Assembly (NCBI GenBank): GCA_035606695.1
Contig: DATNEW010000012.1
Span: 1 to 64,000 of the forward strand
Direction: 5' to 3'
Source: Gemmatimonadaceae bacterium
GTDB taxonomy: Bacteria > Gemmatimonadota > Gemmatimonadetes > Gemmatimonadales > Gemmatimonadaceae
DNA: 64,000 bases
Positions within the stretch are counted from its first letter, which is position 1. Every line of letters begins with the position of its first letter. A program made the position numbers and the translations under genes. This document shows, in pieces, positions 32,085 through 41,298 of this stretch. A model generated the notes under the pieces. It searched no databases. It was not told the origin of the DNA and was given only the letters and a program-made list of their open reading frames with translations.

Positions 32085-32196
32085 GCGTGGAGTTTACGGG
32101 GTTGAGGCTGGCGAACACAGAGGCTTCCCGGATCGGGTTCAACCCGCCATTTATTGTTCCTCGCTTCGGCGCTTCGCACCTCCGCTCGGAATTCTC

Positions 32197-33597
32197 GTGA
32201 CTGTTGTGATATTACTCGCGGACGGCGCCCGCCCCGACACGCTCGAGGCCGCGCTGGCGAACGGCTCGCTTCCCGCGCTCGAGCGATTGCGCGCCGAGGG
32301 CGGGTTGTACACGGTGACGTCGTGCTTTCCGTCGGTGACGGGGCCGGCATATGCGCCGTTCTTGATGGGGCGTTTCCCCGGCCCGATCGGCCTGCCCGGA
32401 CTCCGTTGGTTCGACCGCGCGCGCAGTGCCACATCATTTCCCGACTACACGCGCAGCTACGTGGGCTACCAGATGGGCGCGATCGATCGCGACATCGATC
32501 CTCAGGCGCCAACGGTGTTCGAGTTGGCGACGGCGAGCGTCGGCGCGCTGAACGTCATCGGTCGAGGGCTGGCGGCGCGCGATCGCGTCGGGTCGATCTC
32601 TGCCGCGTCGGCGTTCCGCGCCGCGCGCACACACTTCGCCGGCAACGTCGCGGGCTGGCTGCAGATCGATCGTGACGTCGCGAGCGAAGTCGTGCGCCGC
32701 ATTCGCGACGACAAGCCCGAGTTCGTGTTCGCGGCGCTGACGGGCGTGGATAAGGTGTCACACTCGCGCGGCCAGCCGTCGGCGATGATCGCCGACGCAC
32801 TCGCCATCGTCGACGATACCGCGGCGCAGATTCGCGCCGATGCCGAGCGCGAAGGCCGGTGGGATGACATGAGTCTGTGGATCGTGAGCGACCACGGGCA
32901 CTCCCGCGTGACGTCGCATGAGGATCTTGTAAAAATCGTGCAGCAGGCCGGCTATCGCACCATGTCGCATCCGTGGCTCTTCTCGCGCGCGCCCGACGTG
33001 GCCGTGATGGTCAGCGGCAACGCCATGGCGCATCTGTATCTCGATGTGCGCTCCCGCGAGCGACCGGCGAACGGTGTACCACATCGATATGAACATCTTT
33101 ATTCAACATTGCTCTCTCGGCCGTCGGTGGACGTGATGATGGTCCCGCACGGCAAGCTGGTGTCGGTGGTGAGCGCGACCCGCGGGGCGGCCACGATATG
33201 GCTCGACGAGCATGGGTATCACTATCGTCGCGACACGGGCGATCCGCTTCGCGTCGGCGCGAACGTCTCGAACGCCTCGATGGACGCGGCCTACGACGCG
33301 ACGATCGCGACGGACTATCCGGACGGCATCGTGCAGATCGTCCATCTGGCGACGTCCTCACGGTCCGGCGACATCGTTCTCTCCGCCGCGCGCGATTGGG
33401 ATTTCCGCGCGCGCTACGAGCCGATTCCGCACGTGAGCTCACACGGGGCGCTGCATCGCGAACACATGCTCGTTCCCTTGTTGGTCAATCGTCCGCCCCA
33501 CGGTCAGCCGCGACGAACGGTCGACGTGATGCCGAGCGCGCTGGCCGCGCTGGGGAAAGCGATTCCCGGCGGCCTGGACGGGCGATCATTCTTTTGA
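32197..33597 (+). CDS. type I phosphodiesterase / alkaline-phosphatase-superfamily hydrolase
   Basis: 466 residues from GTG 32197. The upstream extension of the frame is shadow sequence opposite the LOG gene. The fold is recognised from the metal motif VTVVILLADGARPDTLEAAL, the nucleophile region CFPSVTGPAYAPFLMG (Ser/Thr), LTGVDKVSHSRG (Asp/His) and WIVSDHGHS (DHG with two metal ligands), plus a late HVSSHGALHREHMLVPL. Such enzymes cleave phosphodiesters, nucleotides or phosphonates on two zinc ions. There is no obvious signal peptide, so it is probably cytoplasmic or non-classically located. The substrate is unknown. Confidence 0.85.
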   Translation: MTVVILLADGARPDTLEAALANGSLPALERLRAEGGLYTVTSCFPSVTGPAYAPFLMGRFPGPIGLPGLRWFDRARSATSFPDYTRSYVGYQMGAIDRDIDPQAPTVFELATASVGALNVIGRGLAARDRVGSISAASAFRAARTHFAGNVAGWLQIDRDVASEVVRRIRDDKPEFVFAALTGVDKVSHSRGQPSAMIADALAIVDDTAAQIRADAEREGRWDDMSLWIVSDHGHSRVTSHEDLVKIVQQAGYRTMSHPWLFSRAPDVAVMVSGNAMAHLYLDVRSRERPANGVPHRYEHLYSTLLSRPSVDVMMVPHGKLVSVVSATRGAATIWLDEHGYHYRRDTGDPLRVGANVSNASMDAAYDATIATDYPDGIVQIVHLATSSRSGDIVLSAARDWDFRARYEPIPHVSSHGALHREHMLVPLLVNRPPHGQPRRTVDVMPSALAALGKAIPGGLDGRSFF

Positions 33598-33611
33598 GCC
33601 GAAAACTCACA

Positions 33612-33848
33612 TCAATTCGACGAAGGTTTTCGGAGGAGCGGCGGGATCGACAACAGCGCCCACGCACTCTCGAGAAAGATGAATCCCATGCGGCGATCGA
33701 CGATCGCGACCCAGGCCAGCAGGCCCGACCCGACGAGATTCAGCAGATTATAGCGAACGTCAGCCCGGTCCATCCATCCGCGCTGACTGCCGGCGTACGC
33801 GATGAGAATCATGATCGCGCCCGCAACCGATATTATTTGATAGAGCAT
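33612..33848 (-). CDS. CBU_0592-type small membrane protein
   Basis: 78 residues with two to three membrane spans: IISVAGAIMILIAYAGS, NLLNLVGSGLLAWVAIVDRRMGFIFLESAWALLSI. The pattern Gly-Trp then YxxLNLxGSxLL, with a late FIxLExxW, is that of the CBU_0592-like domain, a small membrane family of unknown role. ATG 33848. It stands alone between the converging phosphodiesterase gene and a divergent small gene. Confidence 0.75.
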   Translation of the reverse strand: MLYQIISVAGAIMILIAYAGSQRGWMDRADVRYNLLNLVGSGLLAWVAIVDRRMGFIFLESAWALLSIPPLLRKPSSN

Positions 33849-33882
33849 CTCTCTTCATCCTGGTGATCTGGTAGTTCTCGTC

Positions 33883-34143
33883 ATGGCTTCCTGGCTCCGG
33901 CTCGGCGCGTCGCTCGCGTGGCGCGGTTTGCGAAATCCGCGGACCGCGTCGGCGCTCGTGCGCGTCGGCTGGCGCTTTCGGCGCCGAGACTGGTATCGCC
34001 GCTTCCCGTTCCTGCCCGTTCCCGCGACCGACTATGTGCGCTGGCGAATGTACACGGCTTACGGTAACGCCGAGATCGTGCCGCCGGCGGAGGATGTCGT
34101 CCGCTACGCGCGCTGGGCGGTGAGCACGGGAAAGCGGTCGTGA
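33883..34143 (+). CDS. small basic protein of unknown function upstream of queG
   Basis: 86 residues, Arg/Trp/Tyr-rich (RVGWRFRRRDWYRRFPFLPVP, YVRWRMYTAYGN), with a C-terminal acidic helix PAEDVVRYARWAV. There is no signal peptide and no known domain. Its stop overlaps the queG start (GTGA), so it is a real, coupled gene. It may bind RNA or membrane surfaces, but nothing in the sequence proves this. Confidence 0.7.
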   Translation: MASWLRLGASLAWRGLRNPRTASALVRVGWRFRRRDWYRRFPFLPVPATDYVRWRMYTAYGNAEIVPPAEDVVRYARWAVSTGKRS

Positions 34144-35111
34144 TTCAAGCAGCGAACGCGCGGAATCTGGAAACGCTCATCAAGGCTCAGTGCTACGGGC
34201 TCGGCTTCGATCTCGTGGGGATCACCGACCTCGGGCCCGCCAGCACGGCCGCAGAGTACGATGCGTGGCTGTCGCGCGGGTACGAGGGTGAGATGGGTTA
34301 CATGGCGCGCAACGTCGACACGCGGCACGATTCGCGACTGCCGTACGACGGCGTCACGCATGCGATCGTGGTCGCGATGAGTTACGGCGGCGATCAACCG
34401 TCGGGGCCAGTGGCGCGCTACGCTCGCGGCGACGACTACCACGACGTGATGATCGATCGATTGAACGCGTTGCATCGCTGGATTGAATCGCAGACGAGCC
34501 GCGAGATTCGCGGCCGCGCATACGTCGACACCGGTCCAATTCTCGAGAGAGATCTGGCGCGCCGCGCGGGGCTCGGCTGGTTCGGCAAGAATACGACGCT
34601 CATCAACCCGCGCGCGGGGTCGTTCTTCTTTATTGGCGCGCTGGTGTTGGATCTCGCCCTCGAGATCGATCCGCCGTTCGAGACCGATCACTGCGGCACG
34701 TGTCATCGCTGCATCGCCGCCTGCCCGACGAATGCGCTCGTCGAGCCGCACGTGCTGGACGCGAACCGGTGCATCGCGTATCTGACGATCGAGCTCAAGG
34801 GCGACATGCCCGAGGAGCTGAAGCCGCTCGTCGGCGACTTGATTTATGGGTGCGACATCTGCCAGGAAGTCTGTCCCTGGAATGAGAAGTTCGCGTTACC
34901 GTTGCGGGAAGAGGCGTTTCGGCCGCGGCCCACGGTCGCGGGCAAGGACGCTGCCGCCCTGGCGCGGGACATCCTGGCGATGAGCGATGACGATTTTCGA
35001 ATCGCGTTCAAGGACTCGCCGATGAAGCGCGCCAAACTCCGCGGCCTCAAGCGAAACGCGGAAGTCGTGCTGGCGAATATCGAGGCACTCCGGGCGCGGA
35101 CGACGGATTAG
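34140..35111 (+). CDS. queG: epoxyqueuosine reductase
   Basis: Last step of queuosine synthesis in tRNA: reduces epoxyqueuosine to queuosine using a cobalamin and two [4Fe-4S] clusters. 323 residues, normally about 350. An N-terminal cobalamin-binding domain (GYEGEMGYMARN, VDTGPILERDLARRAGLGWFGKNTTLINP) is followed by the cluster motifs CGTCHRCIAACPTNAL and CDICQEVCPWN. GTG 34140 overlaps the upstream stop. The HEAT-repeat C-terminus is short (ends near SPMKRAKLRGLKRNAEVVLAN), as in compact QueG forms. Confidence 0.93.
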   Translation: MIQAANARNLETLIKAQCYGLGFDLVGITDLGPASTAAEYDAWLSRGYEGEMGYMARNVDTRHDSRLPYDGVTHAIVVAMSYGGDQPSGPVARYARGDDYHDVMIDRLNALHRWIESQTSREIRGRAYVDTGPILERDLARRAGLGWFGKNTTLINPRAGSFFFIGALVLDLALEIDPPFETDHCGTCHRCIAACPTNALVEPHVLDANRCIAYLTIELKGDMPEELKPLVGDLIYGCDICQEVCPWNEKFALPLREEAFRPRPTVAGKDAAALARDILAMSDDDFRIAFKDSPMKRAKLRGLKRNAEVVLANIEALRARTTD

Positions 35112-35136
35112 CGCCGGCGAATGACGGTGCGACGAT

Positions 35137-35171
35137 CGTTTCGAGACATCATCGCCCCGTTTCGAGACATC
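35137..35171. repeat. two direct repeats spaced by 21 bp downstream of queG
   Basis: CGTTTCGAGACATC occurs at 35137-35150 and 35158-35171, exactly two helical turns apart; a partial third copy (CTCGTTTCGGGA) follows near 35209. The rest of the 216-bp gap is an AT-rich stretch (35300-35327) before the next gene. Same-face spacing is typical of a protein-binding array, but no protein is implied by the context. Confidence 0.5.
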
Positions 35172-35327
35172 GCCAACAAGGAAATTCATGATGGTGACAT
35201 GCGCATTCTCGTTTCGGGAACCGCGCGCGTGTCACGGGCCTTTCTGCACGGCAACCGGTGATCGGCGGCCGCCGCTGGGCGCTGATGCCCACCATGTTAT
35301 CATGAAACTATTATTAGAGATATCTAA

Positions 35328-36257
35328 GTGCCCCATCCATCCAGATTGTTTGCAGCGTTTGTCTTGTGCGCCGCGGCCGGCTGTGGAGACCAGCAGAGCC
35401 TCCTCACGCCACGCGCGTCTAGCTCCGCCGCCAAGGGAGTCCCAGGCGGCGGCGGTGGCGCTACCTTGCCGCCCCCGTCGACCGCGGCCGCACCGGCGCC
35501 AACCGGTGGCACGCAGCTGCCGCCACCAATGCTCGTTGACGGACCCGCGTGGTACTTCTCGGAAGTGGGCGGCCTCGCCGGTCCGCTGACGGCAGACATC
35601 GACTTCGACAGACTCCAGAACCTGTCGCCGGGTGGCATCTCCGTCGGCACGACCCGCACCTCATCAGAGTTCATTTACAACACGAGCAAGAAGACGGCGC
35701 TCACCATCACGGCCATCTCCATGACCGGCGCGAACCCGGGCGATTTCGCGGTCGATCCGGCGGACCTCGCGTCGGCGCTGGCGACCACGCTTCCGGCGAA
35801 CAAGGACGCGGTCGAAGTGCTGCACGTCAGCTTTACGCCGACGGCCTCCGGTCCTCGCTCGGCCACGCTCCTCGTGACCTCGGCTAGCGGCATCGCCGAA
35901 GTCTTTCTCACCGGTACCGGCCTGCCCGGCAGCCCGGTGGTCAGCCTGATTGCTCCGCTCAACTTCGTCACCGGCGCCGCTCCATTCAATCTCAGCATCG
36001 CGAACGCCGGCGGTCAGACGCTGTCGCTGGATTCGCTCACGATTGGTGGGGCGAATCCGGAAGCATTTACCTTCGCCGTGACCAACCACGGGCTGAGCAA
36101 CTGCTTCACACCCGAACTGATCGCCCCTAAATCCGAGTGCCTGTTCGCGGTGGCGCTTGCTCCAGGTGTGACGACAGCGGCGAGTGCGACGCTCGTGATC
36201 GTCACGAACGATCCGCTGCATCCGCGGCAAGAGGTGCCGATCACGTTCACACCGTAG
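35328..36257 (+). CDS. choice-of-anchor-D-type lipoprotein
   Basis: 309 residues. The lipobox is CAAAGC-GDQQ near residue 19, then a Pro/Ala/Gly-rich linker to about residue 65. Two Ig-like ASH/MSP-type beta domains follow (EFIYNTSKKTALTITAISMTGANPGDFAV ... LHVSFTPTASGPRSATLLVTS; then FNLSIANAGGQTLSLDSLTIGGANPEAFTF ... ASATLVIVTNDPLHPRQEVPITFTP). This pattern is that of choice-of-anchor-D repeats on exported proteins. It starts at GTG 35328. The ribosome site is weak, but the AT-rich region just upstream fits a promoter. It is probably a surface-exposed adhesion or scaffold protein. Confidence 0.78.
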   Translation: MPHPSRLFAAFVLCAAAGCGDQQSLLTPRASSSAAKGVPGGGGGATLPPPSTAAAPAPTGGTQLPPPMLVDGPAWYFSEVGGLAGPLTADIDFDRLQNLSPGGISVGTTRTSSEFIYNTSKKTALTITAISMTGANPGDFAVDPADLASALATTLPANKDAVEVLHVSFTPTASGPRSATLLVTSASGIAEVFLTGTGLPGSPVVSLIAPLNFVTGAAPFNLSIANAGGQTLSLDSLTIGGANPEAFTFAVTNHGLSNCFTPELIAPKSECLFAVALAPGVTTAASATLVIVTNDPLHPRQEVPITFTP

Positions 36258-36292
36258 CCGTCCGACTGTAACGAGGTCAGCATTAGGTAGGA

Positions 36293-36328
36293 GCGGCGCG
36301 CGACTGGAAGGTCACAGTCGCGCGCCGC
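36293..36328 (+). terminator. perfect 14-bp GC hairpin after the lipoprotein gene
   Basis: GCGGCGCGCGACTG (36293-36306) pairs perfectly with CAGTCGCGCGCCGC (36315-36328) around an 8-nt loop, 36 bp after the stop codon. No U-tract follows, so it is a terminator-like or RNA-stabilising hairpin rather than a classical intrinsic terminator. Confidence 0.55.
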
Positions 36329-36381
36329 GTGTCTTCCGAGCCCGCCGCGAAACGTCTGGGTGCATCAGTCGTAGTACCCGC

Positions 36382-38340
36382 ATGACGCAGCACTCCAGCG
36401 AATTTCTCGAGCTCCAGGCCGCCCTCGCCGGCGAATACTCCCTCCAGCGAGAGCTCGGCCGCGGCGGCATGGGCATCGTCTACCTCGCCCGCGATGTCCA
36501 GCTCGACCGCGACGTCGCCATCAAGGTGCTGCCGCCCGACCTCGCCCGTACGCCCGAGTCGCGCGAACGCTTCATTCGGGAAGCGCGCACTGCCGCCGGG
36601 CTTTCGCATCCTCACATCGTTCCGATCCACCGCGTCGGCGAAGCGACCGCACCGGCCAACCAGGGCGCCGCGGGCACTCGCTTCGTGTTCTTCGTCATGA
36701 GCTACGTAGAAGGCGAAACGCTCGGCGATCGCCTGCGCACGAATGGAGCGCTTCCGCCCGCCGAGGCAGCGCGTGTGTTGCGCGAGGTCGCGTGGGCGCT
36801 CGCGTACGCCCATGGCCGTGGCATCGTTCATCGCGACGTGAAACCCGACAACATTCTGCTCGAGGCGGGCACGGGTCGCGCGCTCGTCACGGACTTCGGC
36901 ATTGCGCAACGCCAGGATGTCGCCTCACCCGACGCGATTCCAGGGAAGATCATGGGCACCGCGCACTTCATGAGTCCCGAGCAGGCCGCCGGCAACTCGA
37001 TCGATGGCCGCAGCGACTTGTACTCGCTGGGCGTCGTCGGTTATCTCGCGCTGAGCGGCCGGTTGCCGTTCGAAAGCACCGCGCTTCCCGCGCTGCTCGT
37101 TCGTCAAGCGACGGAGGCGCCGCAGAGCGTGCTGCACGTCGCGCCGGGCATTGCGCGCGAGCTCGGCGCCGCGATCGATCGTTGTCTCGCGCTCGATCCC
37201 GCTGACCGCTTCACCGACGGCGAAGCATTGGCCGCCGCGCTGGTACCCGGTCCCGATACGCGGCCCGCGCTTCCACCAACATTGCGCGCGTGGCTCGGCG
37301 CGCGAAATCCGCTGCTCGTGCCATTCAGTGCCTGGTCCGCGGGCTTTAGCGTTCTCACAATTGGGAACGCGGTCGCGTTGGCGACTGGGAATCGGGGCAG
37401 TCATATCCGGGACGTCGCGATCCTCGGTTCGCTCGCGTTGGCGCCGCTCGTGCCAATCATCGGGTTCCATCTCAACCAGGCGCGGCGACAGTTTCGCGCC
37501 GGGCATACGCTCGCCGATCTGCGAACGGCGATTGAGCTCGCGCGCCGCGACCGCGTCGAGAGTGAGGCGCTTGCTCGCGACGAGGAAGAATCCGCCCCGA
37601 TCCGCCTGTTGCGATTGAGCACGGTTGCTTCCGCGACCTGGCTCGCCGTCACGTTCGGACTCGTCATGTCGCGCGTCCTCAACGAACACACAACAGGCAT
37701 CGCGTGGATCCTCGCGCCGATCGGATCGACGATGCTGCTCGGCGCCGCGAGCAACGCCTTCGACGTGCAGTTTCTTCCCACGAAGCTGCGCCAATGGTGG
37801 CAGACGGGAATTCGCGATCGTCTCTGGAACAGTCGCGCCGGCGAATGGTTCGCACGGCGACTCGGTGCTCCGGATCGCTCACGCGCGGTTGGAGGCGGTG
37901 TATTCCGTCCAACCGAAGCCGCGCTCGGCGTCGCCGCATCAGAGCTCTTCGCCGCCCTGCCGAAGGCGTATCGCGAACAACTCAGCGATTTGCCCGCGAT
38001 CGTCGCCGCGCTCGAGGCCCGCGCCGCGGAGGCGAGGGCCGGGATCGACATCGTTGCCGCGCTTGCGCCGAACGGTTCGAGTGATGCTGAAGTCCTGGCG
38101 GCTCGTCGTACCGCCGCGTCGACGCATCTGGCGCAGACCGTCGCGGCATTGGAAGGCATTCGCCTCGACCTGCTGCGTCTCCACGCCGGCGCGAGCGATC
38201 TGGCGCCGCTCACGACGCTCATCGACGCGGCACGCGCGCTCGATGAAGACGTGAATCGCCTCGCCGACGCGCAGCGTGAGGTGAACGCGGCGACATCGCG
38301 CAAGCCGCTCGGGACAGCGCGCACTCCGACCCCGGCCTGA
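36382..38340 (+). CDS. membrane-bound Ser/Thr protein kinase (Hanks type)
   Basis: 652 residues. The N-terminal kinase domain (about 15-275) has the P-loop GRGGMGIVYLA, catalytic Lys in VAIKVLPP, HRDVKPDNILL, DFG in LVTDFGIAQ and GTAHFMSPEQAAG, so all catalytic residues are present. Four membrane spans follow (around 310-335, 345-365, 415-435, 440-460). The C-terminal helical region (about 500-640) has Ala/Glu-rich coiled-coil character (LFAALPKAYREQLSDLPAIVAALEARAAEARAG; QTVAALEGIRLDLLRLHAG). The C-terminal domain is probably cytoplasmic and may recruit substrates. No phosphatase gene adjoins. Confidence 0.92.
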   Translation: MTQHSSEFLELQAALAGEYSLQRELGRGGMGIVYLARDVQLDRDVAIKVLPPDLARTPESRERFIREARTAAGLSHPHIVPIHRVGEATAPANQGAAGTRFVFFVMSYVEGETLGDRLRTNGALPPAEAARVLREVAWALAYAHGRGIVHRDVKPDNILLEAGTGRALVTDFGIAQRQDVASPDAIPGKIMGTAHFMSPEQAAGNSIDGRSDLYSLGVVGYLALSGRLPFESTALPALLVRQATEAPQSVLHVAPGIARELGAAIDRCLALDPADRFTDGEALAAALVPGPDTRPALPPTLRAWLGARNPLLVPFSAWSAGFSVLTIGNAVALATGNRGSHIRDVAILGSLALAPLVPIIGFHLNQARRQFRAGHTLADLRTAIELARRDRVESEALARDEEESAPIRLLRLSTVASATWLAVTFGLVMSRVLNEHTTGIAWILAPIGSTMLLGAASNAFDVQFLPTKLRQWWQTGIRDRLWNSRAGEWFARRLGAPDRSRAVGGGVFRPTEAALGVAASELFAALPKAYREQLSDLPAIVAALEARAAEARAGIDIVAALAPNGSSDAEVLAARRTAASTHLAQTVAALEGIRLDLLRLHAGASDLAPLTTLIDAARALDEDVNRLADAQREVNAATSRKPLGTARTPTPA

Positions 38341-38385
38341 TCGCCGGATATTGACCGCGCACCTCGAGGCGCGCCAATTCAACCG

Positions 38386-39969
38386 ATGTCGCCCACTCGT
38401 CGCGAAGCGCTCGTGCAACTCGCCGCGCTCACCACGCTGCCGTTCGCGCGCTGGAGCGTCACCGCCGTCGATCCACTCGACGGCACGATCGCCGAATTCC
38501 AGGCCGGGCTTCGGCGCGGCGAATGGACGTCGGCCGACGTCACCGCTCGCGCGCTCGAGCGCTGCCGCGCCGAGGGCACGCGTTGGCGCGCGATCGATGC
38601 GCTCGCCGCTACGGCACTCGACGAAGCGCGATCCGCCGACGCGCGCCGTCGCAGCGGAAAATCGCGCGGGCCGCTCGACGGGGTTCCCGTGTTCGCGAAG
38701 GCGATCTACGACGTGAATGGATTGCCGACAACGGCGTCGAACGCCGAGTGGGCACGGCTCTTTCCAGAAGTCGTACGACGAGACTCGATCGAAGTCGCGC
38801 GTCTTCGTGCGGCCGGCGCCGTCATTCTCGGCAAAACGGCCGCTGACGATTTTGCGTATCACGGCAACGGAACCAGCAGTCATACCGGACAGGTGCTGAA
38901 TCCGCACGATCCAACCGGCACGAAGACGCCGGGTGGTTCCAGCGCCGGATCGGCCGTCGCCGTCTCGGACGGAATGGCGTTCGCCGCGCTCGGCACCGAC
39001 GACGGTGGATCGAATCGCATTCCCGCGCAATTCACCGGTGTGGTCGGAATGAAGCCAACGTTCGGCCTCGTGCCGCGCACCGGAGTGATTCCGACGTGGC
39101 CATATCTCGACACGCATGGCCCGCTCGCGCGTCACGTCGCCGATGCGGCGTTGTTGCTCGCCGCGATCGCAGGCGCGGACGGCTCCGATCCGCTCTCGCG
39201 CGCTGATGGGTGGAACGCCGCACCACTCATGGCGCTGCGCGACGACGCATTATCCGGCATCCGACTTGGCATTATTGATGTGCACGTCCCACGCGCGCAA
39301 ATGACTTCTGAGGCCGTCGCGGTGTGGGATCGCGCCGTCGGTGATCTGCGCGCGGCGGGCGCAATGGTCGACACCTTCGCCGCGCAGGTCACGCGCGTGA
39401 ACTATCGCGATCTGTTCGCGGCGGCCGCACACGATCGCGGCGACGTTGCCGTCGACGCCGATTCACCAGCACCGACTGCCAACTCACTCTATCGCTACTT
39501 CCAGGGACGAACGAACGATCCACGCGGCGCCGTTCGGCTCGGCTACAGCGCATATCAGAAGTTTTATAACGTGCTCCCGGCCACCTTCGACGAGTGCGCG
39601 CCGCTCCTCGAGCGGCCGATGACCGACGATCCAGCCGGACGCTCATTCGCTCGCTCGCGTGCAACCGTCGTCGCCGCGCTCACCGAGTCGATGCGCGCGG
39701 CGAAGATCGACGCGATGGTTTATCCGACCATGCCGTTCAACGCGCCGCGCGCCAGTGACCCGTGGCCGGACGTTCGCACCGCACTCGGCTACGGCAACTG
39801 GCTCGGTCTGCCCGAAGTGTCGGTGCCGGCGGGGCTCGGCACCGACGGAATGCCGGCGCTCAACGTCTCGATCGTCGGATTACCCGGCAGCGATGCGCGT
39901 GTGTTGTCATTCGCGCACGCGTACGAACGACAGTCGCGACGCTTCGTGGCGCCGCCGCGCGGTGCGTAG
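38386..39969 (+). CDS. amidase-signature hydrolase with Tat-like signal
   Basis: 527 residues. A twin-arginine start (PTRREALVQLAALTTLPFA) suggests folded export. The amidase-signature domain has the catalytic Lys in GVPVFAKAIYDVNG, the Gly/Ser loop GGSSAGSAVAVSDG with the bridging Ser, and the nucleophile Ser in GTDDGGSNRIPA. The Asp-Asp in place of the common GTDTGGS is a small departure. Other segments are GMKPTFGLVPRTGV and ATVVAALTESMRAAKIDAMVYPTMP. It hydrolyses amides; the substrate is unknown, and it is not part of a gatCAB set here. It follows the kinase gene by 45 bp on the same strand. Confidence 0.9.
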   Translation: MSPTRREALVQLAALTTLPFARWSVTAVDPLDGTIAEFQAGLRRGEWTSADVTARALERCRAEGTRWRAIDALAATALDEARSADARRRSGKSRGPLDGVPVFAKAIYDVNGLPTTASNAEWARLFPEVVRRDSIEVARLRAAGAVILGKTAADDFAYHGNGTSSHTGQVLNPHDPTGTKTPGGSSAGSAVAVSDGMAFAALGTDDGGSNRIPAQFTGVVGMKPTFGLVPRTGVIPTWPYLDTHGPLARHVADAALLLAAIAGADGSDPLSRADGWNAAPLMALRDDALSGIRLGIIDVHVPRAQMTSEAVAVWDRAVGDLRAAGAMVDTFAAQVTRVNYRDLFAAAAHDRGDVAVDADSPAPTANSLYRYFQGRTNDPRGAVRLGYSAYQKFYNVLPATFDECAPLLERPMTDDPAGRSFARSRATVVAALTESMRAAKIDAMVYPTMPFNAPRASDPWPDVRTALGYGNWLGLPEVSVPAGLGTDGMPALNVSIVGLPGSDARVLSFAHAYERQSRRFVAPPRGA

Positions 39970-39982
39970 TCGCGTGCGAGCC

Positions 39983-40552
39983 TTACGCTGCCGTCGCGCG
40001 CTCGGCGGCGGCGGCTGGACGGCGCATACCGCTCGCCGCACCGAGCGCGATACCGACCGCGACGATGGCCAGCGCGACGGGCACGCTCGCCGGCTTCGTC
40101 ACCATGTCGAAGACCACGGCGAGCGCGATCCCGGTGTTGATCGCTGGCAACGCGGCGATCAGCGGCGGCGGCACGAGCTTCGGCGCCGGCTTGTCCATGC
40201 CGCCCTTCGCCATCTCATCGAGCACGTGCTTGAGCGCGCGGCCCTTGATGCCGAGGAAGACGCCGCTGGCAAGGAGCAGAGTCGCGCCGACGAGTCCGGC
40301 GACGATGAATCCGCTCGACCACGCATGCGAGTCGGTGAGACTGAGCATGTACGAACCGGTGATGACGAACAGGGCGAGGCAGATCGGGAAGAGCTTCGAC
40401 GCCGACATCAATACGTCATGCCAGTCGATCACGTCGGCGATCGTGCGCGCACGCGCGCGGCGGCCGACGGCGATCTTCGTCACCGCGGTCGCGGCAGATG
40501 CCACGACGAGCGTGACGAGGTGAATGAAGAGCGCGATATGATAGCGGTCCAT
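39983..40552 (-). CDS. four-span integral membrane protein
   Basis: 189 residues with spans near 5-28 (IALFIHLVTLVVASAATAVTK), 50-72 (SKLFPICLALFVITGSYML), 80-103 (GFIVAGLVGATLLLASGVFLGI) and 130-180 (two hydrophobic stretches). The early His and the HDVLMSASKLFP segment resemble small haem- or copper-related membrane families (DUF2269-like), but that is weak. ATG 40552. It converges on the amidase gene and is divergent from rsmD. The function is unknown. Confidence 0.7.
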   Translation of the reverse strand: MDRYHIALFIHLVTLVVASAATAVTKIAVGRRARARTIADVIDWHDVLMSASKLFPICLALFVITGSYMLSLTDSHAWSSGFIVAGLVGATLLLASGVFLGIKGRALKHVLDEMAKGGMDKPAPKLVPPPLIAALPAINTGIALAVVFDMVTKPASVPVALAIVAVGIALGAASGMRRPAAAAERATAA

Positions 40553-40712
40553 GGGAGTCGAGGGCAGAAGTGAGAGTATAAGTATTATTTCATGTACACG
40601 CCTATCGCCATGCCCGAATGCGCGCGCCGACGCGGCAATACAATATCCAATTCTTTCGAACCCTCGGTTACGGGTGCGTTGCGTGCCGAGTGAGCGCGGC
40701 CGAGGTTACGGC

Positions 40713-41255
40713 ATGCGAATCGTTGCGGGAAAATTCGCCGGCCGCGATCTGACATCGCCAAACGACACGCGTGTACGGCCGACGGCCGAACACGTGCGCG
40801 TCGCCTTGCTGGACGCGCTCGCCGACGAGCTCCGCGATGCGCGCGTACTCGATCTCTTTGCCGGCACAGGCGCGCTCGGTCTCGAAGCGATTTCCCGCGG
40901 TGCTCGCTCGGCCGACTTCGTCGAGTTTCGCCCGTCGAGCCTGCATGCGCTGCGCGCGAACGTGGCCGTGTTACGACTGCGCGATCGCACGCGCATCTTC
41001 AAGCGCGATGCACTGCCGTTCGCCGCGCAGCTCGGTGAAGGCAGCTACGATGTCGCGTTCGCCGATCCGCCGTACGAGTCACGCATGCTCGATCGGTTGA
41101 TCGAGACCTGGGTTGCCACGCGATTCGCGCCGGTGCTCGCCGTCGAGCATGCCCGCGCGCACGAGTTGCCACCGGCCGCGTGGCGCCGCACGATCGACGA
41201 CACCGCCCTTTCCATATATAGGGCGCCGCTCGCGGCACCGGCGCCGGTGAGATAG
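40713..41255 (+). CDS. rsmD: 16S rRNA (guanine966-N2)-methyltransferase
   Basis: 180 residues from ATG 40713; the frame above it is leader. The N-terminal segment MRIVAGKFAGRDLTSPNDTRVRPTAEHVRVALLDAL is the typical RsmD start. The AdoMet motif is ARVLDLFAGTGALGLEAISRGA, and the catalytic motif is FADPPYESRML (DPPY). It methylates G966 of 16S rRNA during ribosome assembly. It lies before a secreted LVIVD protein with which it need not be related; a 43-bp gap separates them. Confidence 0.92.
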   Translation: MRIVAGKFAGRDLTSPNDTRVRPTAEHVRVALLDALADELRDARVLDLFAGTGALGLEAISRGARSADFVEFRPSSLHALRANVAVLRLRDRTRIFKRDALPFAAQLGEGSYDVAFADPPYESRMLDRLIETWVATRFAPVLAVEHARAHELPPAAWRRTIDDTALSIYRAPLAAPAPVR

Positions 41256-41298
41256 CTTCCGGCGTCGTTGAACTTCCACGTCTCTCACCACGCCTTTT

